Shown: positions 8,206 to 16,897, numbered from the stretch's first letter. The stretch: DNA of 64,000 nucleotides from Humibacter sp. RRB41 (GCF_022761015.1 NZ_JAKWJQ010000003.1:434001-498000); one strand, 5' to 3'. The notes: generated from the letters alone by a model not told the origin. Made by a program: numbers and translations.

Positions 8206-8451
8206 ATGGTCACCGTGAGAACGTGCGTCGGATGCCGTTCTCGCGCTCCCCGATCCTCCCTTCTGAGGGTTGTCGCCCGAAATTCACAGCTCGTCGTCGA
8301 CGAGTCTGCACGGATGCCCGGGCGAGGCGCGTGGCTTCATCCGACTACCGAGTGTCTGACGAAAGCGATCCAACGCAGAGCCTTCGGGCGAGCGCTGCGG
8401 GTTGACGGCCCGCTGGACACACGGCCACTAGAGAACAGGCTGAATGGCTAA
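8206..8451 (+). CDS. ylxR: YlxR-family RNA-binding protein (DUF448)
   Basis: An 81-residue basic protein with the RTCVGCR signature near the N-terminus, then LLRVVA, GRGAW and AFGRALR, all typical of YlxR proteins found between nusA and infB. YlxR proteins bind RNA and have been linked to RNase P and to nucleoid or global regulation in some species. The start is either ATG 8206, with GAGGGGG before it, or GTG 8215, which lies 7 nt after a TAAGAT box (8202-8207) and would be leaderless. Both give the same core domain. Confidence 0.85.
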   Translation: MVTVRTCVGCRSRAPRSSLLRVVARNSQLVVDESARMPGRGAWLHPTTECLTKAIQRRAFGRALRVDGPLDTRPLENRLNG

Positions 8452-8496
8452 TGGACAACTGATGAGCGGCTCGAAATGAGACCCGTCCACTACTAA

Positions 8497-8520
8497 GGCT
8501 TGCCCCTGCTCGGGCAAGCC
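8497..8520 (+). ncRNA. Hairpin in the infB leader
   Basis: GGCTTGCCC (8497-8505) and GGGCAAGCC (8512-8520) form a perfect 9-bp stem with a 6-nt loop. It ends 15 nt before the infB GTG, just upstream of the AGGAG ribosome site, so it could affect infB translation. No T-run follows. Confidence 0.5.
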
Positions 8521-8535
8521 CCGAACAGGAGAATT

Positions 8536-11256
8536 GTGGCTGCAAAACCACGCGTACACGAGATCGCGAACGAACTGGGCGTCGACAGCAAAGTCGCGCT
8601 CGCGAAGCTCAAAGAGCTCGGCGAGTTCGTCAAGGGACCGTCGTCGAGCATTGAACCCCCGGTCGCCCGCAAGTTGAGGGCTGCCCTCGAAGCCGACGGT
8701 GCGAAGCCGTCGGATGCGGCGCCGTCGCAGCCTGCTGCGACCCCGGCCTCCAAGCAGGCCGGTACCCCGGCGACCGTTCCGGCCGGCGCTGCTGCGCCGA
8801 GGCCGGCCGCCCCGAAGCCTCCTGCGCCGCCTGCGGCTCCCGAGGTCAAGGCGGAGCCGAAGCCGGCTGAGCGTCCCGCCGAGAAGCCTGCCGAGAAACC
8901 CGCTGAGAAGCCTGCAGACACCGCGCAGCATTCGGCTGCGCCTCGCCCCGGCACGCCGCGTCCCGGCAACAACCCCTTCTCGAGTTCGCAGGGCATGGGC
9001 CAGCGGCCTGCGGGAACGCCGCGTCCCGGTAACAACCCGTTCGCCAGCTCCCAGGGCATGGGCCAGCGCCCGTCGCCCGGCAACATCCCGCGTCCGCAGG
9101 CTCCTCGACCCGGTTCGCCGCGTCCAGGTGGCCCGCGTCCCGCAGGGGCAGGTCAGCGTGGCCCTCGTCCCGCCGGTGCAGGCGGTGGCCGCACCGGTGG
9201 CTTCCAGCGCCCAGGCGGCGCGGGAGCAGGCGCAGGTGCAGGCGGCTTCAACCGTCCGGGTGGCGGCTTCAGCGGCCCGCGTCCCGCCGGTGGTGGCGGC
9301 CGTGGTCGTGGCCCCGGTGGCGGAACGGCCGGTGCCTTCGGTCGCGGTGGCGGCAAGAACAGGGCTCGCAAGTCGAAGCGCACGAAGCGCCAGGAATTCG
9401 AGATGCGCGAGGCGCCGTCGATCGGCGGCGTCAGCGTTCCTCGTGGTGACGGCGGTACCGTCGTCCGTCTGCGCCGCGGAGCATCGATCAGCGACTTCGC
9501 CGACAAGATCGACGCGAGTCCCGGCAACCTCGTGACCGTGCTGTTCCACCTCGGTGAGATGGCGACGGCGACGGAGTCTCTCGACGAGGCGACGTTCGAG
9601 GTGCTCGGCTCCGAGCTGGGCTACAAGATCCAGATCGTGTCGCCTGAGGACGAAGACAAGGAGCTCCTCGAGGGCTTCGACATCGACCTCGAGGCCGAGC
9701 TGGAGGATGAGACCGACGAGGACCTGGCGGTCCGCCCGCCTGTGGTCACCGTCATGGGTCACGTCGACCACGGTAAGACGAGGCTGCTCGACGCCATCCG
9801 CAACACCAACGTGGTGGCGGGCGAGGCCGGCGGCATCACTCAGCACATCGGTGCCTACCAGATCACGACGACGCACGAGAACATCGAGCGTCCGATCACC
9901 TTCATCGACACCCCTGGTCACGAGGCGTTCACCGCCATGCGTGCCCGTGGTGCGCAGGTGACCGACATCGCGATCCTGGTGGTCGCCGCCGATGACGGCA
10001 TCATGCCGCAGACGATCGAGGCTCTGAACCACGCGCAGGCGGCCGACGTGCCGATCGTGGTGGCGGTGAACAAGATCGACAAGCCGGATGCCAACCCTGC
10101 GAAGGTTCGTCAGCAGCTGACCGAGTTCGGCCTGGTCGCCGAGGAGTACGGCGGCGAGACGATCTTCGTCGACGTGTCCGCCCGCGAGAACATCGGCATC
10201 CGGGAACTCCTCGATGCGGTGCTGCTCACCGCCGATGCGGGCCTTGACCTGCGTGCGAACCCGAACAAGGATGCCCGCGGTGTGGCCATCGAGGCCAAGC
10301 TCGACAAGGGCCGTGGTGCGGTTGCGACCGTGCTCATCCAGTCCGGAACGCTGCGAGTCGGAGACTCGATCGTCGCGGGAACCGCGTATGGACGTGTTCG
10401 CGCCATGCAGGACGAGAACGGCGATGCCGTTGACGAGGCGCTTCCGTCTCGCCCCGTGCAGGTGCAGGGTCTCTCCAGCGTGCCGCGAGCCGGTGACACC
10501 TTCCTCGTGACAGAGGAGGACCGCACGGCCCGTCAGATCGCCGAGAAGCGTGAAGCGGCCGAGCGCAACGCCCAGCTGGCGAAGGCGCGCAAGCGCATCA
10601 GCCTCGAGGACTTCACCCGTGCTCTGGAAGAGGGCAAGGTCGAGTCGCTCAACCTCATCATCAAGGGCGATGTCTCCGGTGCCGTCGAGGCGCTGGAGGA
10701 GTCGCTGATGAAGATCGAGGTGGACGACAGCGTTCAGCTGCGCATCCTGCACCGCGGTGTCGGTGCGGTCACCGAGAGCGACATCGACCTCGCGACGATC
10801 GACAACGCGATCGTCATCGGGTTCAACGTGCGCCCCGACGTCAAGGCACGCGAGCGTGCCGCCCGTGAGGGCATCGACGTGCGGTTCTACTCGGTCATCT
10901 ACAACGCCATCGACGACATCGAGAACTCGCTCAAGGGCATGCTCAAGCCCGAGTTCGAAGAGGTGCAGTCGGGTGTTGCCGAGATCCGCGAGGTGTTCCG
11001 TTCCTCCAAGTTCGGCAACATCGCCGGTGTTGTGGTGCGGTCGGGAACGATCACCCGCAACGCCAAGGCACGCGTCATCCGCGACGGCGTCGTGGTCGGC
11101 GACAACCTGACGATCGAGTCGCTGCGTCGTTTCAAGGACGACGTCACCGAGGTTCGCACGGACTTCGAAGCCGGTATCGGCCTCGGCAAGTTCAACGACA
11201 TCCAGATCGGCGACGAGATCGAGACGATCGAGATGCGCGAGAAGCCGCGCGCCTAG
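8536..11256 (+). CDS. infB: Translation initiation factor IF-2
   Basis: GTPase that brings initiator tRNA to the ribosome. The 906-residue protein begins [19 protein letters not shown] (IF2 N-terminal domain), followed by Pro/Ala-rich repeats and a very Gly/Arg/Pro-rich stretch to about residue 285. The G domain has G1 GHVDHGKT near 407-414, G3 DTPGHE and G4 NKID, then domains II-IV including [17 protein letters not shown] and the C-terminal tRNA-binding domain. The GTG start has AGGAG upstream. A long antisense open frame on the other strand is a composition artefact. Confidence 0.96.
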   Translation: MAAKPRVHEIANELGVDSKVALAKLKELGEFVKGPSSSIEPPVARKLRAALEADGAKPSDAAPSQPAATPASKQAGTPATVPAGAAAPRPAAPKPPAPPAAPEVKAEPKPAERPAEKPAEKPAEKPADTAQHSAAPRPGTPRPGNNPFSSSQGMGQRPAGTPRPGNNPFASSQGMGQRPSPGNIPRPQAPRPGSPRPGGPRPAGAGQRGPRPAGAGGGRTGGFQRPGGAGAGAGAGGFNRPGGGFSGPRPAGGGGRGRGPGGGTAGAFGRGGGKNRARKSKRTKRQEFEMREAPSIGGVSVPRGDGGTVVRLRRGASISDFADKIDASPGNLVTVLFHLGEMATATESLDEATFEVLGSELGYKIQIVSPEDEDKELLEGFDIDLEAELEDETDEDLAVRPPVVTVMGHVDHGKTRLLDAIRNTNVVAGEAGGITQHIGAYQITTTHENIERPITFIDTPGHEAFTAMRARGAQVTDIAILVVAADDGIMPQTIEALNHAQAADVPIVVAVNKIDKPDANPAKVRQQLTEFGLVAEEYGGETIFVDVSARENIGIRELLDAVLLTADAGLDLRANPNKDARGVAIEAKLDKGRGAVATVLIQSGTLRVGDSIVAGTAYGRVRAMQDENGDAVDEALPSRPVQVQGLSSVPRAGDTFLVTEEDRTARQIAEKREAAERNAQLAKARKRISLEDFTRALEEGKVESLNLIIKGDVSGAVEALEESLMKIEVDDSVQLRILHRGVGAVTESDIDLATIDNAIVIGFNVRPDVKARERAAREGIDVRFYSVIYNAIDDIENSLKGMLKPEFEEVQSGVAEIREVFRSSKFGNIAGVVVRSGTITRNAKARVIRDGVVVGDNLTIESLRRFKDDVTEVRTDFEAGIGLGKFNDIQIGDEIETIEMREKPRA

Positions 11257-11264
11257 CGGCAGTC

Positions 11265-11343
11265 CCACCGCGAGACCGCATCTGCGCGACGAGACCGTGG
11301 GCATCCACCACGGTCTCGTCGCGCGGATCCTGCTTCGCGGTGG
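11265..11343 (+). ncRNA. Nested double stem between infB and rbfA
   Basis: An inner perfect 17-bp stem (11284-11300 with 11308-11324, 7-nt loop) sits inside an outer perfect 9-bp stem, CCACCGCGA (11265-11273) with TCGCGGTGG (11335-11343). No T-run follows. It could be an RNA processing or partial termination element that separates infB from rbfA expression. Confidence 0.6.
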
Positions 11344-11391
11344 TCCAGGCTTCTCCGGAGCATGCGGGCAGGAACAGAAAGAGGGAGAGAG

Positions 11392-11826
11392 ATGGCGGAC
11401 GAGGCACGGGCTCGCAAGCTCGCTGATCGCATCAAAGAGGTCGTCGCACGACGCCTCGACAAGGGTCTGCGCGACCCCCGGCTGGGCTTCGTGACGATCA
11501 CCGACGTTCGCGTCACGGGCGATCTGCAGCACGCCAGCATCTTCTACACCGTGTACGGCACCGAGAAGGAGCGCACCGATTCGGCCGCAGCGCTCAAGGC
11601 CGCGACCGGCCTGCTGCGCACCGAGGTGGGACGCAACATCACGACGCGGCTCACGCCCTCGCTCGAATTCATTCCCGACGCGATCCCGGAGAACGCCGAG
11701 CTCATCGAAGGACTCCTGCGCGAGGCGCGTCAGCGTGACGAGCAGGTGGCCGGGCTTGCGGCATCCGCAGAGTATGCGGGCGAGGAAGACCCGTATGTGC
11801 AACCGCGTGAGGACGACGAGGAGTAG
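11392..11826 (+). CDS. rbfA: Ribosome-binding factor A
   Basis: A small KH-fold factor that binds the 30S subunit and helps mature the 5-prime end of 16S rRNA, also important in the cold. The 144-residue protein shows the family features: RKLADRIKEVVARRL, LRDPRLGFVTITDVRVTGDLQHA and the ELIEGLLREA helix. The acidic C-terminal tail is common in actinobacteria. The ATG follows GGGAGAGAG. It is the last gene of the nusA block here; truB, often next, is found 7.3 kb further on. Confidence 0.92.
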   Translation: MADEARARKLADRIKEVVARRLDKGLRDPRLGFVTITDVRVTGDLQHASIFYTVYGTEKERTDSAAALKAATGLLRTEVGRNITTRLTPSLEFIPDAIPENAELIEGLLREARQRDEQVAGLAASAEYAGEEDPYVQPREDDEE

Positions 11827-11841
11827 TCGCTCCCGTCCGCT

Positions 11842-11880
11842 CCCCGCCATGCGCTCGCTTGAATGCGGAGCGTCGTGGGG
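11842..11880. terminator. Hairpin region between rbfA and the DnaJ-like gene
   Basis: CGCTC (11852-11856) pairs with GAGCG (11868-11872), flanked by CCCC (11842-11845) and GGGG (11877-11880). It lies between convergent genes and may serve both directions, though T-runs are absent. Confidence 0.3.
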
Positions 11881-11890
11881 ACGCGACTTC

Positions 11891-12835
11891 TCAGACGAAG
11901 CGGATGTGTTGCTGCAGTCTGGTGCGCAGCTCGAAGAGCGTCGTGCCGTCCGGCCGCGGTGTGTCGGCGATGCCGGTGCGCAGCACGTGGGCGATCACGG
12001 ATGCCTGAACAGCGACGAGCGCGATGCCGCGTGAGCGTCCGACGACGGTGAGCGATTGCTCGAGGTCGTCATCCGGCAGCACCACCGCGGCGACCGTGAA
12101 CTTCACGGACGCCGCCCGGCCCAGCGTGCGGGCTCGCCCGACGAGTTCGTGCAGCGGTTGTCTCTCGAATCCGGATGCCTCGCCCTCCGGCACGAGGTCG
12201 CCTCGCCTGACCGTGACGGGCGTCGCCCAGTCCTCGGACTGGATCGCGAACAGACCGGTCGGGCCGAGCACGACGTGGTCTATCTTCTCGACGCGTCCGG
12301 CGGCCGTTGCGGCGCGACCCGTCGCATCCACGTCGTGCCACACCGTGTACCCGATGCCGAGCGTGGTCAGGGCGCGCGCCGTGTTCTCTTCGGCGATGGC
12401 ATCCGCGAGCGTGTGCTTGATCTCGCGTGGTGCTGAGCGCACGAGCGCCGGGTCGTAAGGATTCTCCAGCTCTCTGCCCCGGCCGGACCATTCCCTGATG
12501 AGGGTGAGATAGCGCTCGCGCGAGAAGCCACCGGGATGCCCGTACGCGCGCGTCTGAGGCCTCGACTCCTGCTGCCGAGCGCGCGGCGGCTGCGGTGCCC
12601 AGGTGTGAGGAGTGTCATGCAGGCCTCGGCCGCGATCGTACGCGGCGCGGGCGTCCGGACTGCCGATGATCGCCCACGCGCGCTGCACCGCATCGAACTG
12701 TGCCGCGGAGCCGCCGGTGTCGGGGTGTGCTCGGCGGAGCATCCGCCGGTACGCCTTGCGCAGATCGTCTTGGCTGGCGGATGCCTGCACGCCGAGCACC
12801 TCGTACGGCGAGGCGGAGAGAGGGCTGTCGGGCAT
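11891..12835 (-). CDS. J-domain protein fused to a NERD-like (nuclease-related) domain
   Basis: A 314-residue protein. Residues 9-65 are a J domain with the HPD motif in LRRAHPDTGG, which in other proteins stimulates Hsp70 ATPase. A linker of about 50 residues follows, then a NERD-like domain from about residue 145: AEENTARALTTLGIGYTVWHD and EKIDHVVLGPTGLFAIQSED. In NERD nucleases of the PD-(D/E)XK fold the last segment normally reads E-x-K; here it is QSE, so the nuclease is probably inactive. The ATG at 12835 has no clear ribosome site; a GTG at 12844 is an alternative. The cellular role is unknown. Confidence 0.65.
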   Translation of the reverse strand: MPDSPLSASPYEVLGVQASASQDDLRKAYRRMLRRAHPDTGGSAAQFDAVQRAWAIIGSPDARAAYDRGRGLHDTPHTWAPQPPRARQQESRPQTRAYGHPGGFSRERYLTLIREWSGRGRELENPYDPALVRSAPREIKHTLADAIAEENTARALTTLGIGYTVWHDVDATGRAATAAGRVEKIDHVVLGPTGLFAIQSEDWATPVTVRRGDLVPEGEASGFERQPLHELVGRARTLGRAASVKFTVAAVVLPDDDLEQSLTVVGRSRGIALVAVQASVIAHVLRTGIADTPRPDGTTLFELRTRLQQHIRFV

Positions 12836-12861
12836 CGAGATCACAGTGTATTCAGTGCTGC

Positions 12862-13875
12862 CTAGACGAAGGCTGCGACTCGGCTGTCCGTGGCATCCGC
12901 GTCGGGCCTCGTCGGCTCGTCGTCGCAGGCGAACGACTTGCGGTACGCGGTGGGGGCCACACCGACTTCGCGGGAGAAGTGGTGACGGAACAGGGTGGCA
13001 CTTCCGAAGCCGCAGGACGCCGCGATCTCGTCGATCGAGGCATCCGTCGTCTCCAGCAGCAGCCGTGCGTGCAGCACGCGCTGCGCCGTCAGCCACTGCA
13101 TCGGGGTCACGCCGGTCTCCGCCACGAACCGCCTGGCGAACGTGCGGGTGGACATGTGCGCGAGCTTCGCGAGGGCGGAGACGGTGTGCTGCTGCTCGAG
13201 GTGCGCGTTCATGTGCGCGAGCACGTCGACGAGCTCGTCGCATTCCGCCTCGGGCACCGGACGGGGGATGTATTGCCGCTGACCGCCGTCCCGCTGTGGG
13301 GGAACGACCATGTTGCGGGCGATCACGTTCGCCACGGCGCTGCCCAGCTCACGACGCACGAGGTGCAGGCTCGCGTCGATGCCGGCCGCGGTTCCAGCAC
13401 TGGTGATCAGATCGCCGTCGTCGACGAAGAGCACATCGGGGTCGACCATGGCTGTCGGATGCCTGCGCTGCAGCTCGTCCGCATACCTCCAGTGAGTCGT
13501 GCACGGGCGGCCGTCGAGCAGCCCTGCTGCACCGAGCATGAAGGCGCCGGAGCACGCGCTCAGCAGGATGGCTCCGCGATCGGACGCCCGTCGCAACGCG
13601 TCGAGGAGTTCGACCGGATATTCGTCGTCGGGCCGCAGGAGCTCAGCTGGCAAGGCGATGACGTCGGCATCGTCCATCGCCTCGAGACCGAACTGGGGCA
13701 TCACCGTGAGGCCGACCTGTGTGCTGACGGGTTTGCCCGGTTCGACAGCGCAGACCCGGAAGTCGATCTCGGGCAGATTCGCGTAGGAGCGGTCGAGTCC
13801 GAACACCTCGCCGAGCACTCCGAATTCGAAGACGGCGAGGCCGTCGATGACCGGCACTGCCACGCTGCGCAACAT
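12862..13875 (-). CDS. GlxA-family transcriptional regulator (DJ-1/PfpI domain plus AraC HTH)
   Basis: A 337-residue regulator. The N-terminal DJ-1/PfpI-like domain (about 1-180) carries the nucleophile-elbow-like segment SACSGAFMLGAAGLLDGRPC. The C-terminal AraC domain (about 225-320) contains two helix-turn-helix units, seen in ALAKLAHMSTRTFARRF and IDEIAASCGFGSATLFRHHF. Streptomyces AdpA belongs to this family. The ATG lies 6 nt after a TAGACT box, so the mRNA is probably leaderless. Two TGGCGGAATC repeats upstream resemble the AdpA consensus and are likely its own operator. The divergent small gene probably shares control. Confidence 0.85.
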   Translation of the reverse strand: MLRSVAVPVIDGLAVFEFGVLGEVFGLDRSYANLPEIDFRVCAVEPGKPVSTQVGLTVMPQFGLEAMDDADVIALPAELLRPDDEYPVELLDALRRASDRGAILLSACSGAFMLGAAGLLDGRPCTTHWRYADELQRRHPTAMVDPDVLFVDDGDLITSAGTAAGIDASLHLVRRELGSAVANVIARNMVVPPQRDGGQRQYIPRPVPEAECDELVDVLAHMNAHLEQQHTVSALAKLAHMSTRTFARRFVAETGVTPMQWLTAQRVLHARLLLETTDASIDEIAASCGFGSATLFRHHFSREVGVAPTAYRKSFACDDEPTRPDADATDSRVAAFV

Positions 13876-13881
13876 GCGGTC

Positions 13882-13887
13882 AGTCTA
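13882..13887 (-). promoter_or_regulatory. -10 box of the GlxA-family regulator gene
   Basis: TAGACT on the minus strand, 6 nt before ATG 13875. Confidence 0.45.
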
Positions 13888-13888
13888 G

Positions 13889-13937
13889 TGGCGGAATCTT
13901 TATGACGACAGTCTCTCTGCCACCTCGTGGCGGAATC
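13889..13937. promoter_or_regulatory. Direct-repeat operator of AdpA type
   Basis: TGGCGGAATC occurs at 13889-13898 and 13928-13937, 39 bp apart, each within a longer match GTGGCGGAATCTnnATGA. It fits the published AdpA consensus TGGCSNGWWY at 9 of 10 positions. One copy abuts the regulator -10 box, the other lies near the -35 region of the rightward small gene. Confidence 0.5.
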
Positions 13938-13947
13938 TGCATGATCG

Positions 13948-13953
13948 TAGCGT
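13948..13953 (+). promoter_or_regulatory. -10 box of the 69-residue gene
   Basis: TAGCGT, 7 nt before ATG 13961, consistent with a leaderless transcript. Confidence 0.4.
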
Positions 13954-13960
13954 TACAGCC

Positions 13961-14170
13961 ATGACTCAACACACCGCATCCACGCCGCGCCTGCCGGCTC
14001 TGCAAGGGATCGAGCACGGCTGGATCCAGACACCCGAGCGACCGCGTCGCTTCGCACTGTGGAAGTGGGTCCCGCGCGAGATCCTGCATCGTGGCGGCAC
14101 CCTCACCCGCGATGACGAACGCGCCTACAGCGACCTGCAGGCCGTGCGCGACCGCTCCGAGTGGGAGTAG
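13961..14170 (+). CDS. Small hypothetical protein divergent from the GlxA-type regulator
   Basis: A 69-residue protein, MTQHTASTPRLPALQGIEHG onward, with a basic, tryptophan-containing middle (RRFALWKWVPREILHRGG) and an acidic end. I do not recognise a family. It is called because the start has a -10 box at leaderless spacing, it is divergent from a regulator whose putative operator lies between them, and it fills the gap before mutY. It may be the target of the GlxA-type regulator. Confidence 0.5.
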   Translation: MTQHTASTPRLPALQGIEHGWIQTPERPRRFALWKWVPREILHRGGTLTRDDERAYSDLQAVRDRSEWE

Positions 14171-14188
14171 GGACGTGTCCTCGGCGAA

Positions 14189-15121
14189 TCAGGTCGACGG
14201 CAACGTGTAGCCGCCGTCGACCTCGACGGCGAGACCGTCGGCGAGCAGCCCGACGAGGGCGCGCTCGCGCTGGTCTTCTCGCTGCCACAACCGCACGATC
14301 TCCTCTGCCGTGACCGGCTTGTGCGTCGAGCCGAGCTCGCGCAGCAGGATGCCGCGCACCTGCCGGTCGCTGCCCTCGTACCTCTTCTGCACCTGGCGCT
14401 TTGCGCCGAGGTAGGCCGGATGGCCGGCTGCGTGCCAGGCGCAGGCATCCGCAACGGGGCACTCGGAGCAGCGGGGCGATCGAGCCGTGCAGATGACAGC
14501 GCCGAGTTCCATCGCGGCGGCGTTGAAGATCCTCGCCTCGACCTCGTCGGCCGGCAGCATTCCTTCCATCGCGGCCAGGTCGCGGCGCGTGCTCGGCGGC
14601 GCAGGTTCACCATGCCCTTCGATGCAGCGGGCCAGCACCCGCCGCACGTTCGTATCGACCACCGGATGCCGCTTGCCGTAGGCGAAGGCCGCGACCGCGC
14701 GCGCCGTGTAGTCGCCGACGCCCGGCAGCGCGAGCAGCTCGTCAACGTCGCTCGGTACGACTCCATCGTGGTGCTCCGTGATCGCCACGGCGCACGCGTG
14801 CAAGCGCAGCGCCCTGCGCGGGTAGCCCAGCCCAGACCACGCCCTGATCGCCTCCGCTGGCGGCTCGGATGCCAGCGCGCTCGGGGTCGGCCACCGCGTC
14901 AGCCACTCCTGGAGCCTCGGGATCACCCGCACGACCGGCGTCTGCTGCAGCATCACCTCGCTGACGAGGATGCCCCACGCACCGAACCCGGCTCGTCGCC
15001 ACGGCAGATCCCTGGCCTCGCGCCGGAACCAGGCGTTCAGCGTCGCCGCGAGCTCATCGGCTGCGACACCATCGGGGACTCCCGCGGCCCCGGAATCCTG
15101 CTTCAGTGGTGCGGCCGCCAT
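14189..15121 (-). CDS. mutY: A/G-specific adenine DNA glycosylase
   Basis: Removes adenine mispaired with 8-oxoguanine or G. The 310-residue protein has the helix-hairpin-helix (LALPGVGDYTARAVAAF), the catalytic Asp in HPVVDTNVRRV, the MutY Glu in SEVMLQQT, and the [4Fe-4S] motif C-x6-C-x2-C-x5-C within ICTARSPRCSECPVADAC. The C-terminus is shorter than in E. coli MutY, as usual in actinobacteria. The ATG at 15121 is chosen because a TACGCT box lies exactly 6 nt upstream; the frame itself stays open to 15631. Divergent from the uridine-kinase-like gene. Confidence 0.92.
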   Translation of the reverse strand: MAAAPLKQDSGAAGVPDGVAADELAATLNAWFRREARDLPWRRAGFGAWGILVSEVMLQQTPVVRVIPRLQEWLTRWPTPSALASEPPAEAIRAWSGLGYPRRALRLHACAVAITEHHDGVVPSDVDELLALPGVGDYTARAVAAFAYGKRHPVVDTNVRRVLARCIEGHGEPAPPSTRRDLAAMEGMLPADEVEARIFNAAAMELGAVICTARSPRCSECPVADACAWHAAGHPAYLGAKRQVQKRYEGSDRQVRGILLRELGSTHKPVTAEEIVRLWQREDQRERALVGLLADGLAVEVDGGYTLPST

Positions 15122-15127
15122 CCCCAC

Positions 15128-15133
15128 AGCGTA
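15128..15133 (-). promoter_or_regulatory. -10 box of mutY
   Basis: TACGCT on the minus strand, 6 nt before ATG 15121; leaderless spacing. Confidence 0.45.
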
Positions 15134-15160
15134 ATCGGCGAGGTATCGGGTCGAGCCCCG

Positions 15161-15166
15161 TATCCT
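15161..15166 (+). promoter_or_regulatory. -10 box of the uridine-kinase-like gene
   Basis: TATCCT, 6 nt before ATG 15173; leaderless spacing. Confidence 0.45.
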
Positions 15167-15172
15167 GACGGC

Positions 15173-15859
15173 ATGGAGTTGGCGACGACACCGAGAACGA
15201 CGTTCCTGCGCGAGTTGCGGGCGGAGATCGCCCACAACTATCCGGCCGGGCGGGTGATCGTGGCGGTGGACGGCGCAGAAGGATCGGGCACGGACGCGTT
15301 CGCCGACGATCTCGCCGCGGTGTACCGGGAGGCGGGCACGGCGACGGCGCGGGCATCCATGCGCGACTTCCATCTGCCGCGGGAGAAGCGCCACGCCAGC
15401 GGCCCGGCGGACCCCGGCGACTACTACCTGCGCTCGTTCGACTATGAGACGCTCAAGCGCGTTCTCATCGACCCGTTTTTGATGGCGGGGTCGACCGGCT
15501 TCCAGACGACAGCGTTCGACGTGCGGCGAAACGCACCGGTGCTCTCCGCATGGCAGACCGGTCCTGCCGACATCGCGCTCATCGTCGACGGGCCGTTCCT
15601 CCTGCGCCCGGCGATCCGCGGCGCCTGGCACTTCTCAGTGCTCCTCGACGTTCCGCTCACCGAGGTGTATGCGCGGCTTGCCCTGAGCCAGGGGAGGGAC
15701 CCTGATCCCGAGGCGCAGGCGAACGCCCGGTACGTGGGCGGATGGCGTCGGTACGGAGAGGAGGAGGAGCCCCAATTTCTGGCGTCCGCCGTCGTCGACC
15801 TCGCAGATCAGGAGCGTCCGCGGCGCGAATTCCCCGACACAGGATGCGCCTGCTTCTGA
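15173..15859 (+). CDS. Uridine-kinase-like P-loop protein with altered Walker A motif
   Basis: A 228-residue protein that resembles the actinobacterial uridine kinase/phosphoribulokinase-like group: RVIVAVDGAEGSGTDAFADD at the P-loop, then RASMRDFHLPREKRH, DYYLRSFDYETLKRVLIDPF and LIVDGPFLLRP. A normal Walker A would read GxxGSGKT; here the Lys-Thr/Ser pair is Thr-Asp, which should weaken ATP binding. It is either a decayed kinase or one that works differently. The substrate cannot be assigned. The frame is open far upstream, but the start here has a TATCCT box at leaderless distance. Confidence 0.65.
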   Translation: MELATTPRTTFLRELRAEIAHNYPAGRVIVAVDGAEGSGTDAFADDLAAVYREAGTATARASMRDFHLPREKRHASGPADPGDYYLRSFDYETLKRVLIDPFLMAGSTGFQTTAFDVRRNAPVLSAWQTGPADIALIVDGPFLLRPAIRGAWHFSVLLDVPLTEVYARLALSQGRDPDPEAQANARYVGGWRRYGEEEEPQFLASAVVDLADQERPRREFPDTGCACF

Positions 15860-15901
15860 CGCACCGCGACGACTGTTGCTCTGTCGCTCGTGCCGTGTTG
15901 C

Positions 15902-16897
15902 TCAACGCACGGGCAACGTTGCCGCCTTGTCGCGCTCGAGGAACGTGCCGGTGCGCTCCAGCTCGTGCACGGTGTTCACGATGGCCTCGTTCACTGGAGC
16001 GTGCTTGCCGATCGCGGCGGCGGCACGCACGACGGCTCCGTTGAGATAGTCGATCTCGGTCACCCGTCCGCGGCGCCTGCTTTGAAGGGTCGAGCCCAAG
16101 TTCGGCACGGCTCCCATGCGCTTGGCCATCAGCAGTGGTAACCAGCGCGCAGCCCACAACGGGAGAAGGGCGAACCCGCGCAGCAGCCCGTTGCTGAGCC
16201 CTTGCACGTTCTCGTAGTGCACACTTGAGGCGTATCCGATGCGAACGGCCTCCCGCATCGAGGCGGTCACCACCCGTCCGAGCGCCCGGTCGCGGATGGT
16301 CTCCTGCACGCTCATGCCGGTGATGGCCGGCATGGCGTTGACCATGTTGACGATGAGTTTCGACCACTGGGCGCCCAGGAAGTTGCGGACGGCGACGGCC
16401 GGCATCACGGAGGCGAGCACTGCGGCGGCGCTCGTGGCGGCATCCGTCGGCGCCCCGGCTCCGTCGCCGAGATAGGTGCCGCCCGTCGCGGTGACCGTGA
16501 CATGCCCCGGCTCGACGTACTGGGCGGCATAGAGCGCGAGCGCTCCGACGAGGGCGGACTCCGTGAGGATGCCCCCGGCCACTTCAAGTGCGTCGAGACC
16601 GTTCTGCACGATCACGACGGTGATGCCGCGCAGATGCTCGGCGTTGTCGCGCAGAGCGGATGCCGCATCCTGCGCCTTCGTCGCCACGAACGCCAACTCG
16701 GGCGTGCGGCTCAGCCGCTCGCCGGCCGTGACGCGCGCGACGTGCTCTCCCCAGGCTCCGTCGAACCGCAGTCCTTTTGCGACGATGGCGGTGAGACCGT
16801 CGCCGCGAGCCGTCACCTCGACGTCGTGACCGGCGCGATCGAGCAGCGCCGCAAGGGTGCCGCCGATCGCGCCGGTTCCGATGATTGCGATGCGCAC
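15902..16897 (-). CDS. Ketopantoate reductase family protein (2-dehydropantoate 2-reductase-like)
   Basis: A 331-residue NAD(P)-dependent reductase. It starts MRIAIIGTGAIGGTLAALLD, the GxGxxG dinucleotide-binding motif, has the VVIVQNGLDA stretch, and the helical C-terminal domain with WSKLIVNMVNAMPAITG, where the Lys (WSKLIVN) is the usual catalytic residue. Family members make pantoate for coenzyme A, but many actinobacterial paralogues have other roles, so panE is not assigned. GTG start 6 nt after a TAGGCT box. It lies 15 nt downstream of the MFS gene on the same strand but has its own promoter box. Confidence 0.75.
   Translation of the reverse strand: MRIAIIGTGAIGGTLAALLDRAGHDVEVTARGDGLTAIVAKGLRFDGAWGEHVARVTAGERLSRTPELAFVATKAQDAASALRDNAEHLRGITVVIVQNGLDALEVAGGILTESALVGALALYAAQYVEPGHVTVTATGGTYLGDGAGAPTDAATSAAAVLASVMPAVAVRNFLGAQWSKLIVNMVNAMPAITGMSVQETIRDRALGRVVTASMREAVRIGYASSVHYENVQGLSNGLLRGFALLPLWAARWLPLLMAKRMGAVPNLGSTLQSRRRGRVTEIDYLNGAVVRAAAAIGKHAPVNEAIVNTVHELERTGTFLERDKAATLPVR

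Noticed and set aside
8428-11850. An open frame of 1140 codons on the minus strand across infB and rbfA
   Set aside because: It is antisense to well-conserved genes, has no start signals, and its translation is low-complexity Arg/Asp/Val-rich sequence. High GC in third positions keeps antisense frames open.
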